Assembly (NCBI GenBank): GCA_027575765.1
Contig: JANBPT010000859.1
Span: 1 to 20,676 of the forward strand
From: Tieghemiomyces parasiticus
Lineage: Eukaryota > Kickxellomycota > Dimargaritomycetes > Dimargaritales > Dimargaritaceae
Direction: 5' to 3'
Length of the DNA: 20,676 nucleotides
Each line of letters opens with the position of its first letter. Position 1 is the first letter of the stretch. The position numbers were made by a program, and so were the translations under genes. The notes below the pieces were generated by a model. It did not search any database, was not told the origin of the DNA, and saw only the letters and a program-made list of their open reading frames with translations. Of this stretch, positions 7,326 through 18,484 are shown piece after piece.

Positions 7326-8051
7326 TAATGTAAGGGTATCAATGGATTAGTAAACAAGTCAAGAAAAGTAAAGACAAGTGTAATCCAAGAATTCGTCCCC
7401 TCTCCTAGTTCTGGGCAACGACAACCTGGAGTTTTATGTCCCCAAGGTCACCAAGTTAAAATAAACTTGGTAAACAATAAACTATAGGCTTGTGACAGTA
7501 TGATGTAGAAACAAGGAAAGCTAAGAGTTAAGGCAGCATGAAGTGCTGCAACCATCATAAAACTGTAAAGCGGACTGGTATCTGGAAGCCGGTCCCGCCT
7601 TCAATAGAACCTCCGGGTCAAAGTGGAGAGTTCAGGAATATACAGTTGGACCAGCGCTATCCAAATCTGTAGCGCAAAGATTGATAGGTAAACTATTAAC
7701 AGATAAAACCTCAAATAAAATCTATAAACGTATACAAACAAGCGAGCTTAAGAGAATATTATTCCCCAGTTCCTATCCCATAGCGCCATCCGTTGGCACT
7801 ATTTTTCTAATAAAGTCTATTACCAAGCTGCCGGGCCATGTGTTGCATACTTGGGCCCGGCTTATATACTAAAACTATAATTGATGAGCTATGCGAAATG
7901 GTGGAGGACCTGGCTGGTCCTCCATCTCTTCCGGGCCTCTCCCCGAGGTCGTCCGGTCTCCTTCCTTTCTTTTCTTTAAACGGTTGTATAGGCGCGGCCT
8001 ATTACATCTCCTTAAAGGAACAACACGTTCTTGGCGTCACAAAATATCGAA
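7326..8051. other. Spacer between the divergent tRNA genes
   Basis: No gene seen. The region is moderately AT-rich. It contains an 8-bp inverted repeat, GCCGGGCC 7830-7837 and GGCCCGGC 7854-7861, and a segment with LTR-like ends, TGTTG at 7841 and CAACA at 8021-8025, without a matching target duplication. Before the retrotransposon arrived it joined tRNA-Asn and tRNA-Leu as a divergent pair. Confidence 0.5.
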
Positions 8052-8133
8052 GGGCGGATGGCCGAGCGGTCTAAGGCGTCACGTTAAGGCCGTGATCTCT
8101 CCGGAGGCGTGGGTTCGAATCCCACTCCGCTCA
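8052..8133 (+). tRNA. tRNA-Leu(AAG)
   Basis: An 82-nt class II tRNA. The acceptor GGGCGGA pairs with TCCGCTC (one G-U pair) and is followed by discriminator A. The anticodon arm TCACG-TTAAGGC-CGTGA gives anticodon AAG (8086-8088). The long variable arm TCTCCGGAGG and the T arm GTGGG-TTCGAAT-CCCAC are typical of eukaryotic leucine tRNA. No intron, no encoded CCA. Confidence 0.96.
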
Positions 8134-8134
8134 C

Positions 8135-8142
8135 TTTTTTTT
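8135..8142 (+). terminator. Pol III terminator of tRNA-Leu
   Basis: Eight T residues begin two bases after the discriminator base. Confidence 0.9.
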
Positions 8143-9975
8143 GAACCTTTCTTCATCGTAATTTGCTATTTGACTAGTAATGTGATGCTTGGCCCAGTTT
8201 CTTAGACCTGGTACATAAGCGTTTGTTAGAAATATCATATGGAACGCAGCGGTGGCCTAGACTGTGTTAGGGGTATTAGTTATCATGTATGTGCAGGTAT
8301 TTCCAGCATGAATCGCAGGATACCCCCTAGCCACTGCCATTGTCTTATGCTAACGTTAACCCATATTTAAACAATATATGGAGCCGGTTGACTCAACGAG
8401 TGCATAAGTGATACTGCACCACCTTCCCTCTCTCTCCTGGATGGGCCCTCGCGCAGGGTCTGGTTCCCTGCGGAGCTCAGCTCGCCAGGTGGAAAGGGAC
8501 ATAGTGCCAGGGGAGAAGTGCTAGCAGTTCATTTCGCCTACTTGACGGGCCCGCCCCCCCCCCCCTCCCACAAACGCATCCGCCATGACTTTTGGGCGAC
8601 CCCTCACCACGCATTGCCTCTTGATGATTACCACAGCTCGTTTGGTTCCGTGTCCACATTAATGAGGTAACCGTCAGAATTTGGCTCCCTTCATTATTCA
8701 TAGCTGATGGATATTTCTCATATTTTTACTTACATTATACAACACCTGTCACTGTTTCATTGGTCCACCATGCACACATGAGTGTCGGAAGATCGGTCAC
8801 CTGCGACCATGGGTGATATAAACTAAGTAATATCGGGAATGCATTAAAGTGAAACTGCAGCTCGACCAGGTTACTCCTGTGACGATCGCCTATGGGAAAA
8901 TCTTTCGGAATCAGTTGACCATCCCCAATCCGGACAAGTATATTATGGTGAGAGTGGGGTCAGCCCCACCACTTCCACCCGCTTTCAAAGTAGTCGGGCG
9001 CAGGCGGGTACGGACAAGGAGATAGACACAATCCCCCAGGAGGAGTATGGCGGTGATGCACATGTGACCACAGCCTGGCTCTATCTCTTCCTCCCACCCG
9101 AGTAATTCACCCACCATACTCTCAGGTGCTTAGAGCCACCATTCTCTTTATCCATCTTCACTTTCCCGATATTCAATCCTCAGCGTAGTCAGCAATTTAT
9201 TTAACACTCAACACGGTAGAATGGATGGATTCTTTAGTTAGACAGTAGGATAGAGGGCCGCTAGGTGCGATGCAATAATGAGGGGAAAGTAGGACATGTG
9301 AGGAATGGCTCGTGGGGAGTGGGATTGGTGGGAAATGAGGCACAGGAATGAACGAAATTAGGCAATACAGAGAAAAATGACGCTTATGAGTTGAGAAGAC
9401 AACGAGCAGCAGGAAAGGCCCACCACGTAGCCCATAAATATAGAATGAACCGATATCGTGGGGTTGGTCCTCAACCTGGGGGGGAAGATCTTGTTGGGGC
9501 GTTGGAGGATTGGCGTGTTTGGTCAGCCATTTCGCCGGTGGTTGGAAACACCGAAGTAGTGTCTACCAACGCCAAGCTACCTCAAGGCCTTCATTCCGGT
9601 TACAGGGGTATACATTATTAAATATGAACAAGGTGTATATATATACAGTACAGTTAATGAGCAGACGAGCTAGTTGTGCACGGAGTCGGTTGATAGTGGA
9701 CTACTACTCATGACTAAGCGCCGCACAAACAACCATCTCTCGTAGCCCGCAAAGTCAGCAACCACCCGAAACAGGGGAAGGGGAAAAGGGGGCACCTTAT
9801 CAGCCTATTGCCCTTCAGCACATCGACATTCTCTCCACTGCACCGATCGAGCACTACCGTCCCCATCGCTGGCCGTCCTTCCCATGCCAAAAAACCTCAC
9901 AGCTGCCTCACAACCATTACCTGATAGTCTACGCAAACCGTTGGCATCTTCTTCCGAGTCAACAGCGCCTCCAAT
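8143..9975. other. Intergenic region with hairpins and a C12 run
   Basis: No convincing gene. An imperfect foldback spans 8249-8338 and a nested hairpin 8436-8489 (see findings). A run of twelve C lies at 8554-8565. Open frames are short and unrelated to known proteins. The part nearest 9975 should include the 3' UTR of the minus-strand gene. Confidence 0.5.
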
Positions 9976-10611
9976 TTAGTGGGCGAGTTGCGGCTGGAAG
10001 GAGGCACCGGCGGCCACGCTGAGGGAGCGCGGACGGAAGGTAGAGGACAGAGTGTCGTGTGAGAGGGTGCGGAGGAAGGCGGGGGTGTAGTCAGCGCCGG
10101 TCAGCTCGCGCGGGGCGGGATTGCTGGTACGGTTAATGGGCGACGGGCATGGCGAAGCAGCATAATAAGGAGAGGGCGAGTTGCTAGCGAGGGAAGACTC
10201 GTCGCTCAGGTCGGCTAGGTCATCATACGAGCTGTCAAAGCTCAAGGGGCGGGTAGAAAATGAGGCCACAGGGGAGGTCACGCTGGCGCTGCGGCCCAGG
10301 ATGGCTTGAAGCTCAGCGCAGGCCTCGTCGTTGTGCTCGACCACTGGGGAGGTCACAACCGGGAGTTGCAGGACGGGAACTGCAAAGGCTTTTTTCGGGC
10401 GCGGGGCCACGATAGCGTCAAAGTTGAAGTCCGAGAGCGGCAGGTCGACCACAGAGAGGGCGCGCGGCACAGGAACCGGAGACTGGTCAGAAGTGGGAGA
10501 GCTGAAGGCCGAGGTGGCAGACTTGGAGTGCCAAAAAGCAGAGGCGTCGGTAGAAAAGGGAATAGCAGACTGGACACGGCGAGGATTGGCGACGGTCGAA
10601 GTGAAGGCCAT
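9976..10611 (-). CDS. Ser/Pro-rich disordered protein, function unknown (211 aa)
   Basis: A single-exon frame with ATG at 10611 in a good context (A at -3, G at +4, ACCATGG) and a TAA stop. I do not recognise the family. The protein is rich in Ser, Pro and Ala with many SP dipeptides and looks mostly disordered. Visible elements: RRVQS at residues 11-15, a basic-then-hydrophobic stretch RPKKAFAVPVLQLPVV (71-86), a short acidic helix-like EHNDEACAELQAIL (92-105), an acidic patch SSYDDLADLSDESS (127-140), and YTPAFLRTL (175-183) near the C-terminus. YTPAFLR fits the Y-x4-L core of eIF4E-binding motifs, but the last position is Arg rather than a hydrophobic residue. No membrane segment or signal peptide. 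Upstream are a pyrimidine-rich leader, an ACGCGT site and a distant TATA box. Codon-scale composition and length argue for a real gene; an upstream non-coding exon is possible. Confidence 0.75.
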   Translation of the reverse strand: MAFTSTVANPRRVQSAIPFSTDASAFWHSKSATSAFSSPTSDQSPVPVPRALSVVDLPLSDFNFDAIVAPRPKKAFAVPVLQLPVVTSPVVEHNDEACAELQAILGRSASVTSPVASFSTRPLSFDSSYDDLADLSDESSLASNSPSPYYAASPCPSPINRTSNPAPRELTGADYTPAFLRTLSHDTLSSTFRPRSLSVAAGASFQPQLAH

Positions 10612-11202
10612 GGTTACAAGGGACGAGATTAGAAGTTACAGATAGCGGAGGTGGGAAGATGCGCCGGGTCTGGGCACAGGCTGTACAGAAATAAGACGCG
10701 TCAAGATTAGGAAGGTGAGCTTGGCCAGCAGCTATCGCTTCGAGATGGGAGGGAAGAACAAGGGTTCTGGGTAGTGGTGGGCTAGAAAAGGGTATGGATG
10801 TGATAATGGCAGGAAACGAGGGCGATTAAATACTCGGAGGGGTAGTAGGCAGGAGAGAAGAGCGAGGCGGCAAGTGATATAGTTGGTGAGGAGGTAAGCG
10901 GGGAAATGACAATAAGAAAAGAAAAATGCCGAATGCAGTAGGTTTCAAGGACGGGTAACGGGCAGCAGAGTGAGACGAGAGCGGGTCCCAAGGGGTCGGG
11001 TCAATCTGGGCTTCAAGAGGGAAGAGGTGGCAATACGCGGACAGAGGCCAGATGAGGTATGGAATGCAGTGCTTGGATGAAGTCGAGCTTCGGGTGGGGG
11101 TTTTCAAATGGAGGCGAAGGAAAGAAGGGAGCGAGAATCTGGGATAAAAACAAGTGTCAAATGAAGAGGGGTGGTACGCTGTAGGGGTGGCGAGGGCTGG
11201 CG
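10612..11202 (-). other. Pyrimidine-rich leader/promoter region of the 211-aa gene
   Basis: The gene strand is strongly C/T-rich throughout (the plus strand is G/A-rich). No conserved frame is visible. If the TATA box at 11203-11210 is used, the leader would be about 560 nt unless an intron is removed. A TATTTAAT at 10826-10833 (minus) is an alternative core element. Confidence 0.4.
10695..10702. promoter_or_regulatory. ACGCGT (MCB-like) site upstream of the 211-aa gene
   Basis: GACGCGTC is a perfect 8-bp palindrome 84 bp before the ATG. ACGCGT is the core bound by fungal MBF at G1/S. Next to it on the minus strand, the sequence through TTCTGTACAG (ending at 10681) also resembles a 3' splice site with an upstream CTAAT, so the motif could instead lie in a leader intron. 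A single short site is weak evidence. Confidence 0.3.
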
Positions 11203-11210
11203 TATTTATA
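11203..11210 (-). promoter_or_regulatory. Candidate TATA box for the 211-aa gene
   Basis: TATAAATA on the minus strand, 592 bp before the ATG. The same 8-mer occurs 488 bp before the other minus-strand gene. Use is inferred. Confidence 0.35.
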
Positions 11211-11755
11211 GATTGTGGATTAGGCTGGGATGTGGGAGTGTGAGACGGGGTGGGTGGGGGGAGGAGAAATAGAATAGGAGTGGAGCGGTGAGAATCGGAG
11301 AAGCCGACACGCGGGCGGCGGTCTTACTGGTTAGGCGGCGGGAGGGAGAAAAGGGCCTTGACAGGGGGGGAAGGGGAGGGATATCCGACGAGCGAAGTGC
11401 AGAGGGCGGGGGGGAGCACAGCGGTAGGGGGGTGAGCTGACGAGAGAGTTCGCGGTGTGAACCGAAAGAGGGCTGGTGTGTATAGAGAGGCAGGTGGGCC
11501 AGTCCCACTATTCTCCACCGGCGGTGGGAGTAGAATAAAAGAGAAATATAAACGGGTCAATCACGCTGGACCCGACACCCCCCCACCCATACACAAGCCT
11601 ACGCCCCAACAAAGGCAAGGCGAATCAAACTGGCCAGCAGCATATGCTGATGGGCACCGCAAGAAAAAGGCTAAAGTGGCGGGGAAGATGGAGACCCATG
11701 GCGATTGGGTGGAAGGCAAGAGGGAGGGAAAATACACGAAAAGGGATGTGCACGC

Positions 11756-11788
11756 GCACACACACACACATCTACACACACACACACT
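11756..11788. repeat. CA microsatellite, interrupted
   Basis: Two CA runs separated by TCTA. Confidence 0.9.
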
Positions 11789-12128
11789 GCTGACCACTCG
11801 GGCGGCGGCCGCGGTGGGACAAATCTAACGTCCCATCCAGCCTTTGCACTGGATTCCGATAGTTGGGTCGATGGGGGTGGAAGGGGAGTGAAAGGTGGAA
11901 AATGAAAGACGGAAAAAAAAAAACTACCGGGAAATTGAGAGGGGAGGGGAACGAATTCGGTGCTGCAGGTCAGGAGGTCGGGTGTTAAGGGGATGGTGGG
12001 CCTAAGGCGAGGCTCAATTCGAGATTGAGCAGGAACCTCAGGAGACAGGATCAGTGAGTGGGAGGGGATCTGGTCGGTGTTGGTGTGTATGTAGGTGTTT
12101 GCGCCAGGGGACCGCAGTGATGGTGTGG

Positions 12129-12148
12129 ACGCGCGCGCGAGAGCGCGT
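12129..12148. repeat. Alternating CG palindrome
   Basis: ACGCGC and GCGCGT arms around GCGCGAGA. Alternating purine-pyrimidine of this kind can adopt Z-DNA. It also carries ACGCG cores in opposite orientations. Confidence 0.7.
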
Positions 12149-14330
12149 ACGTTGCCTGCTACCCACCGCCGCCCACCTTAACGTTGGTTCAATCCATGTA
12201 TGTACACAAATGTAGCCTGTCCATCTCTCCGTCGGGGGGGCACCCTCTTAAGCACACATGTCGAGCGATTCTGAATTTCTCAATACCGACCCTTCACCAT
12301 TCCTGGGCCTATCCATTCACCCCGCCCACACGAACGAGAGCGTCAAGTAGAAGGTTGGAAGGGACGCTTCTTCTAGCCATGGAGAATTATCTGGGTTACG
12401 TCGTGATTACGTTGTAAGAACTGCGTAAACCGGAAAGAGGAGAGGGTGCAGTGAACTATTCTACCCGTTGGCATGTCAATTTTAAGGGGTCTTTAAAAGG
12501 GGTCCCCGTTGTTGTTGCATCCGGTTTGGCGATAAGCTGGCTGCCAACCCGGTCTACCGCCCCTGGCCCTACGTACAATGACTACCATGGAAAAGCCACC
12601 CATTCATACACAACCACACGGCCTACATAGACATGCATACCCAGCAGTATCGGGCCGAGAAGCCCGCCAGGGTCGCCACCTTGAGCCGTAACCCTCTCGT
12701 CTCTGCGTATGGTGCAGCTCTGGCGGGATAGGCTGTGTATACTTAAATGAGACCCTGTGCTGTAACGGTTAGAGGTACACAGGCAGGGGCTATGATTATA
12801 CCCCCCTCCTCCTCCTCCTCTATCACCCACAACCCTTGTCGGCTTGTGCAACCGCCCAGCTTAGCGCGGAGGCGTTGTGGAGGAGGTACAGTTTCGGACC
12901 ATCGTTACAGGCGATTCTAACTGAGTGGCTGGCCATGTAAAAATAGTGTCAGGTGGTAGCGTTAAGGTCACGGGCAGCACCTCCTTTCCGCCGAGTCTCT
13001 GAAAGAGCCCTCCTCTTCGCGTGCCTTTCCGCCCCAAGGTCCCCTGTATTCCAAAAGCCTCCCCCCTCATCGTGGCAGAACAAGTCCGCACCCAGCCGCA
13101 CGGTTAGGTCCGATCTCTGTCCTACCGCCGGAGAGCTTCTACGCCCGCCAACGCCTCGATCTCTCTCACGCCAAAGGCTGTAGATGAGACCAATCGGTTG
13201 AGACCTGGCACCAGGGGTGCCTAGTGGACAATTGGCAGTTGGGCGGGGGGACAGTGGCGGGCAATCCTCGTCACACTGCACATCCGTCGGTCGTTCCCCT
13301 CCAGCTCGAGACGCCCGTCAGGCTACTGACCTCTCCCGGTCCCACCCCTTCTCTCCTTTCGATCCTTTTAGGCCAAGCCAGATCCTCATGTTCAGAGAGT
13401 CGACTCCACCCACTTGGCTGCACGGGAATGGTCAAGTCAGAAGATGAGTTGCTGTTTGTGGGTGGGTGAGTGAGTAGGGGTGGTTATTAACAAACGGACC
13501 TCCATTGGCTATAACCAGGGGCGTCTCCACGCAATAAAAGGAGAGCGAGGGGGTCGAGTCCGAGACTGCGTGTAGAGATCGACCCAACCATCGCCGCAAG
13601 TCATTGCGACCTGCCTGGTCTTTGAGCACGAAGAGAGCCAGCCATGTCCACTGCGGGGTTTCCCTCCTCCCCTTCCTTCTCCTTTTCGTACGGCCCGCTT
13701 TATTGGCTCAATGGAGACAGCAGACATACCTCGAACCCATCAGCAAGTAATTTACACCCCCTCACCCGCCCCCCCCCACACACACACTCCCCAAATCCAT
13801 CGTCCCCGATGTCATCTCACCACACCTCCTATCTACTGCCCCGACCTCTGCCACCCCACCTTTCCCTCACCTATGCGATTGGAGGCTAGACGGACAGACC
13901 AGCACAGGCGGCCGGGGTCAACCGGGCGGCAAAAGAAGGGGGCGGAGATGAATCCGTGCCGAGCCCGAGTGTCGACGAGGCCCGGACCGGTGTGGGGCGG
14001 GACGGGGAAAAGGGGGGGGGTACCGGAACTCAAGCCACTCTTTTCTTTCGCTTGGGGTCCCTTACCTAGCAGGGAAGGTGCCGGGTGTAGGTGCTCGCTG
14101 TCCAAGTGCCCGAATCTCGCTGGAAGGAGGTGGCGGCGGCGGCGGTGGTGATAGTGGCGACGACACGGCACGGTGGCATACCGGGCTGAGAAGCTTGGGC
14201 GGCGTGAGGCAGGGAGGAGGGGAAGGGGCTGCGTGCAGTCGGGATGTAAGCGTGGATGCGAGAGGCTGCGGACGGCGGCTGTGTAAGGTTACGCAGAAAG
14301 TGGCGTCGGCTACGACTGATAAGGTCTGGG

Positions 14331-16420
14331 CGTGAATGGCAGATACCGTTTTTTTGTTTCGAGGCTCGCTAAGGTGGGAGTTTCATCATCACGAACCCAC
14401 GTTGCTCACACGCCTACTTTTCTACTCACACCGCCCATCACGACTCTGCGTACCTGTGTGTTTGTATTAGGAAGATACCACAACGATGTTAAGCTCGAGT
14501 CGATTATCCGCCTTCTGGTCGCCATGACATGTCTATCCGCCTCCCCACCGGAAATATAATCAATGTCTTTCTTCACATTCAGTTTTTGCATTTGACTCTC
14601 GGCAGGAGGTGGGTCGGTCGGTAAAAAAGAAGGAAGGGGCCAATGGCTCCCAAGCATCCCCATGTCGTCACCCGCAATCAATGCCCATCCGCTGTCCAAT
14701 TATTTAATGGTAGATAACGAGAGAAAGGCGCACATAGCCATCATTATTCGGTTCAATGACCAGCCTATACGGACCCACGATGGGGCTGGGCCATAAGCCA
14801 ATGTGGTGAATAATCGTGGCAGAACGATCATCAAGGCGGGAAAGGCCGAACGTGGAGCCCGACACGTCAAGGTGTTTCATGGTGCGCAACCAAAAGTCGG
14901 ACGAGTATTTTCAGTCGCGCGGACCATTGAGACCACAGAGGCAAGTAGGAGACGTAAGCTAGTCAGAAGGTATAGTGAGCCACCCATTTTCACCGAATAC
15001 GGTCGGTTGGAAGAAATTGGGCGGCGATCCCATGCGACAGAACTAGTGACCTCCCCTTCTCGTGTGCGCTGTAAGGAGGGCGATCCCATTTGCCCAACCC
15101 AATACTTTTTCGTCTCAGAATTCTTAGAATCGGTAAAGCGACTGAGCGCGAGCGGGGGTGATGCGGGGGGGGGTATATGAATAGTTTTGGTGAAGTGGTG
15201 ACTTTTTCCCTTCGGTTATAATCGTCTATGTTAAAGCGACGGACCGAACAGCAGCATGGCTGCATTAATTTAATTCCGAGGTCCGTTATCCAGTAAGCCA
15301 TCTTCCACCTCTTCCACTATTTGGGATGGTATCCACAGTCATGGTACACCCGTATCTGTGTGTGTGCGTGCGTGCATGAGATGAACAGAATGCTACTCGG
15401 CATTAGTCAATCATCATCTTTTGAGCAGGCTGCTTTGCGACTCAACCCTTGGTTCGCCAGTCGATCTCTTGCGTGACCGTCCGAGAACAGGAATGGGTGA
15501 GCAGCGGCAAATATGGATTGGCTGCAGGGGAGAGGCCGCCACCGGCCGAAAGGCATGGTTGCTAGGGGCATGCATGTATACTAAAGCCACCGGGTCTTAC
15601 GGCTATGGTTGTTTAAATAAATCATGTACCAGTAGCAATAGACCCGAGAGTCATATATTTGCCCGAGGGGGAGCAGGCTTTCGTAATATCCCCATCAATA
15701 ACCGAAGTCAACCGCTAGGTTACGTTAAAAAAAGGGTGATACAGTGGGAAAGCCGGGGTTGATATGGGGGGCGGAAGACGACGGAAACCCCTGGGCTGTG
15801 ATCTCGTGGGTGACACCCAAACGGGTCAAGCCTAAATCGTTGGATTATGAGCCGCTCTCATTACCCCCCTCCCACTACGCTGGTGTCTTGCGCGACTGCC
15901 ACCCCCGGGTTTATTGTATTTTTTACAGAAAACCACGACCATTTAGAAATGATGAGACGCCTCCTTACGCCCATCTACCATCCCGCTTCATTCCGGAGTT
16001 GGTCTCTATATTTTTATTTATTTTGGTAGATTGTATATTTATTTTCGAAGGATCCCCATCCACTTCTGGAGTCGACCTCTTTTTTTTTTCCCTACCACAC
16101 GGGAGAACGCCGCGGTCGTTTCTGGGTTCCGGTCACATTCACCTGTTCATTATTGAGAACACGCTGGCAGTTCGTCATCAAGCTGTTAGATTCGCCTCCG
16201 GACTTGGTTTGCATTTTACGAGCCTTTTTCAAAAATTGGATGCGGTGGCTACTCCCCGAGTTTCCAGGCAAATAAAGTACCCTTTTCAGCCGAGGATGAC
16301 AAGGGGAGGGTATGGGTTTAAAACTTTACCTCCCTCCCTCCCTTGCCAAGCCCACATGTCTAATGGCGTCAAAAGCCAGGCCGGTCTCGGCCCTATTGTA
16401 CCACCACCTGCCTAACCGCT
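14331..16420. other. Gene-free region
   Basis: Mixed composition, with a TGTGTGTGCGTGCGTGC repeat near 15,358. The longest frame (15744-16415, 223 codons) starts at GTG, has no upstream ATG and no recognisable domain. A second frame (14803-15180) also starts at GTG. I call neither a gene. Confidence 0.5.
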
Positions 16421-16944
16421 ACATCTTACTGGATGGGAGAAGGTGGTTCAACCAGAAGGTGTGATGCTACACTACCTGAACGGCGTGCCAGATCAGAGGG
16501 GAGGGAGAGTGCAAGGCTCAATATTTACATATATAACTATAAGCGACATGTAAACAACATGTCTACGCGGACGCTGCTACTCTGACGACTTGGGGTGGCG
16601 GGAGAAGGAGTGAGGTTACTAATTGTATAGGGTAGCACTGACCAGGGAGGGAGGAGTTCATCTCGTGTCCTATTTTTATCACTCGGACCTAACTGGGTAC
16701 TAAAGTAAAGGTAAAGACCCCCCCGGGCTCCGCCCATCAACCTCATCCTCCTTCTAATTCACCATTCTAGCGCGCCCTTCCGTCCCCCTCCTGCACAACG
16801 TCGTACCAGTCGGTAGCGGCGGCGGCGGTGGCGGCTACGACGGCCCGGTGATCTTGTCTGTGTAACTCTTATATCGAATACGTGGAGAGGACGGGTTCAG
16901 ATTAGGCAACCGCGAAGGTGGGCTCCGAATGGTGGTACCGAGGG

Positions 16945-16963
16945 GAGAGAGAGAGAGAGAGAG
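16945..16963. repeat. GA microsatellite
   Basis: About nine to ten GA units in an uninterrupted purine run. Confidence 0.9.
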
Positions 16964-17966
16964 CGGCCTACGCCACCTAGCACATGTTTGTAAGCGTGGG
17001 TGTGCGTACGCAGGTGAGCTTAACAGAACATATGAATTTAGATATGCCTACGGTTGATTTTGAATAGTTCCGACGGGTACGATAGGCTAGAGCTGTCTAC
17101 CGCGTGTGTCTTCAGCCACCGCCACCGCCATCGTTTGGCAATTAGTCCTGGGGCTCTGAACACTCCCAGCACGAAAGTTCTTCACCTAGCTACTGCAGCC
17201 TGTATGGGCAAAGTGGTGCCTCTGCTTCCCCCTCCTCTTCCTCCTCCCACATACCTTCATACGTTGTACCTCTCTCCATCCCGCCGACACACGTACCGTC
17301 AGCACTATACATCGTGTGATGAGGGCTTATGAGTGACTGTCTCCATGACCATCCTTTATAGTGTCCTAAAAATAACTACTGTTCGAAAGCGTGCATCGCT
17401 AAAAAAAAAGATCCATAAACCGGCTATGAGCTGTTCATAGTCCAAATGCCGACATACCAAGTTTTGTTGGCCATTTAATATGTGGGAGGGGGGGTGGGTA
17501 TGCGTTGGAGGAGACGTGGGGTTAGACCATTATAGTGATTTTGATACTAGTGCCGATGCTGATACAGTGTCCGTGATGGGGAGATAGAGGGAGGGGGTCG
17601 ATTGACAGACTCGCGGGCGATTTGAGGCGGTCAGCTGACTGCAAAGACGATCACGCATTTGGAGCGCACCAGACCCCTTCCATCCTCTATGGGTTAGTGC
17701 AACCTATCGGCCAGCTACTGCGGGTGATTGCCTGATTACTTCTTACAAAAGCGGTGACAAGTATACCCACTTTTATTAGTTTCGCTTTTAGTCCCCTTTT
17801 CGTGCCAATCCAAGTCCCTAGTATACATGTGGGCCAGCTGACGTGTTTCATGGTTACCGTCTTCCCAACACCACCATCCCCTCCCATGCGTTCTCCATTC
17901 TAGCCGTTTTTCTAATTGACTAGGCTTGCAACCAGTGTCCCATAGAACCTTTGTCCCCCCCTCCTC

Positions 17967-17985
17967 CATCGCGTCTCACGCGATG
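17967..17985. repeat. Perfect short inverted repeat
   Basis: CATCGCGT and ACGCGATG (8 bp each) around CTC. The arms contain CGCGT and ACGCG. Confidence 0.8.
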
Positions 17986-18460
17986 TTAAAAAACCATCCT
18001 CCTCCTCCTCCCCTCCTCCACCATGATGAAACACTTCAAAGGACGAATATAGAATTCAAGGGTGAAGACGGTCCTTGCAATAAAAAAAAACACTATCCTT
18101 CAAAGTAGGCCCATGACTGTATCAGGTTGATCAGCGTTCAATACTGCCATTTTAGAGTGTCAAGGTGCAGAGCATGCTGGTATCAACGATTATCTCTTTA
18201 CCTAAAAGTCACTGGAAGGTCCATCATACATTGCTGATTATACGTGAATAGCGCTACCAGGAGATGGGAGGAGGCACCATGCACACTTTAACTCAAGGTT
18301 ATTTAGGCGTGGTGTAACATAGCATTATGTGTTGAGGGCTTGGAGGCAGTACAGAATGGTCAAATTCATTTCTAGGGGCATTTACGAAGTATAAATTGGG
18401 GAATGTACAATAAGCGAGTCATGATGATACGAAATATGAAGGTAATAAATGCGATCAGTG

Positions 18461-18484
18461 AGGGAGAGAGGGAGAGGGAGAGAG
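18461..18484. repeat. Polypurine tract (GGGAGA-type)
   Basis: 24 purines in a row, extended by a nearly pure purine stretch to about 18,530. Long mirror-like purine tracts can form triplex DNA. Confidence 0.75.

Larger units (their letters stand above)
11211..14330. other. Gene-free region with simple repeats
   Basis: G/A-rich on the plus strand to about 11,560, then mixed and GC-rich. It holds a CA repeat (11756-11788), an A9-A10 run near 11,914, an alternating CG palindrome (12129-12148), CTCCTC repeats near 12,808, C-runs near 13,770 and a GGCGGC repeat (about 14,128-14,146). Open frames up to 146 codons exist but are low-complexity Pro/Thr/Arg strings with no domain. I see no supported gene. 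Confidence 0.5.

Noticed and set aside
7324..8006. An LTR-like unit with TGTAAT and ATTACA ends
   Set aside because: A 6-bp terminal match over 683 bp is easily chance, no target duplication, and its left end overlaps the target duplication of the retrotransposon.
12740..12800. tRNA-like string with a D-arm-like TGTAACGGTTAGAGG
   Set aside because: No anticodon arm or T arm follows.
13711..14151. A 146-codon open frame on the plus strand
   Set aside because: Low-complexity Pro/Thr/His and Arg strings in repeat-rich DNA; no homology recognised.
14803..15180. A 125-codon open frame on the plus strand
   Set aside because: Starts at GTG with no internal ATG; no domain recognised.
15744..16415. 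A 223-codon open frame on the plus strand
   Set aside because: Starts at GTG, first ATG comes near its end, and the translation has no domain or coding-like composition.
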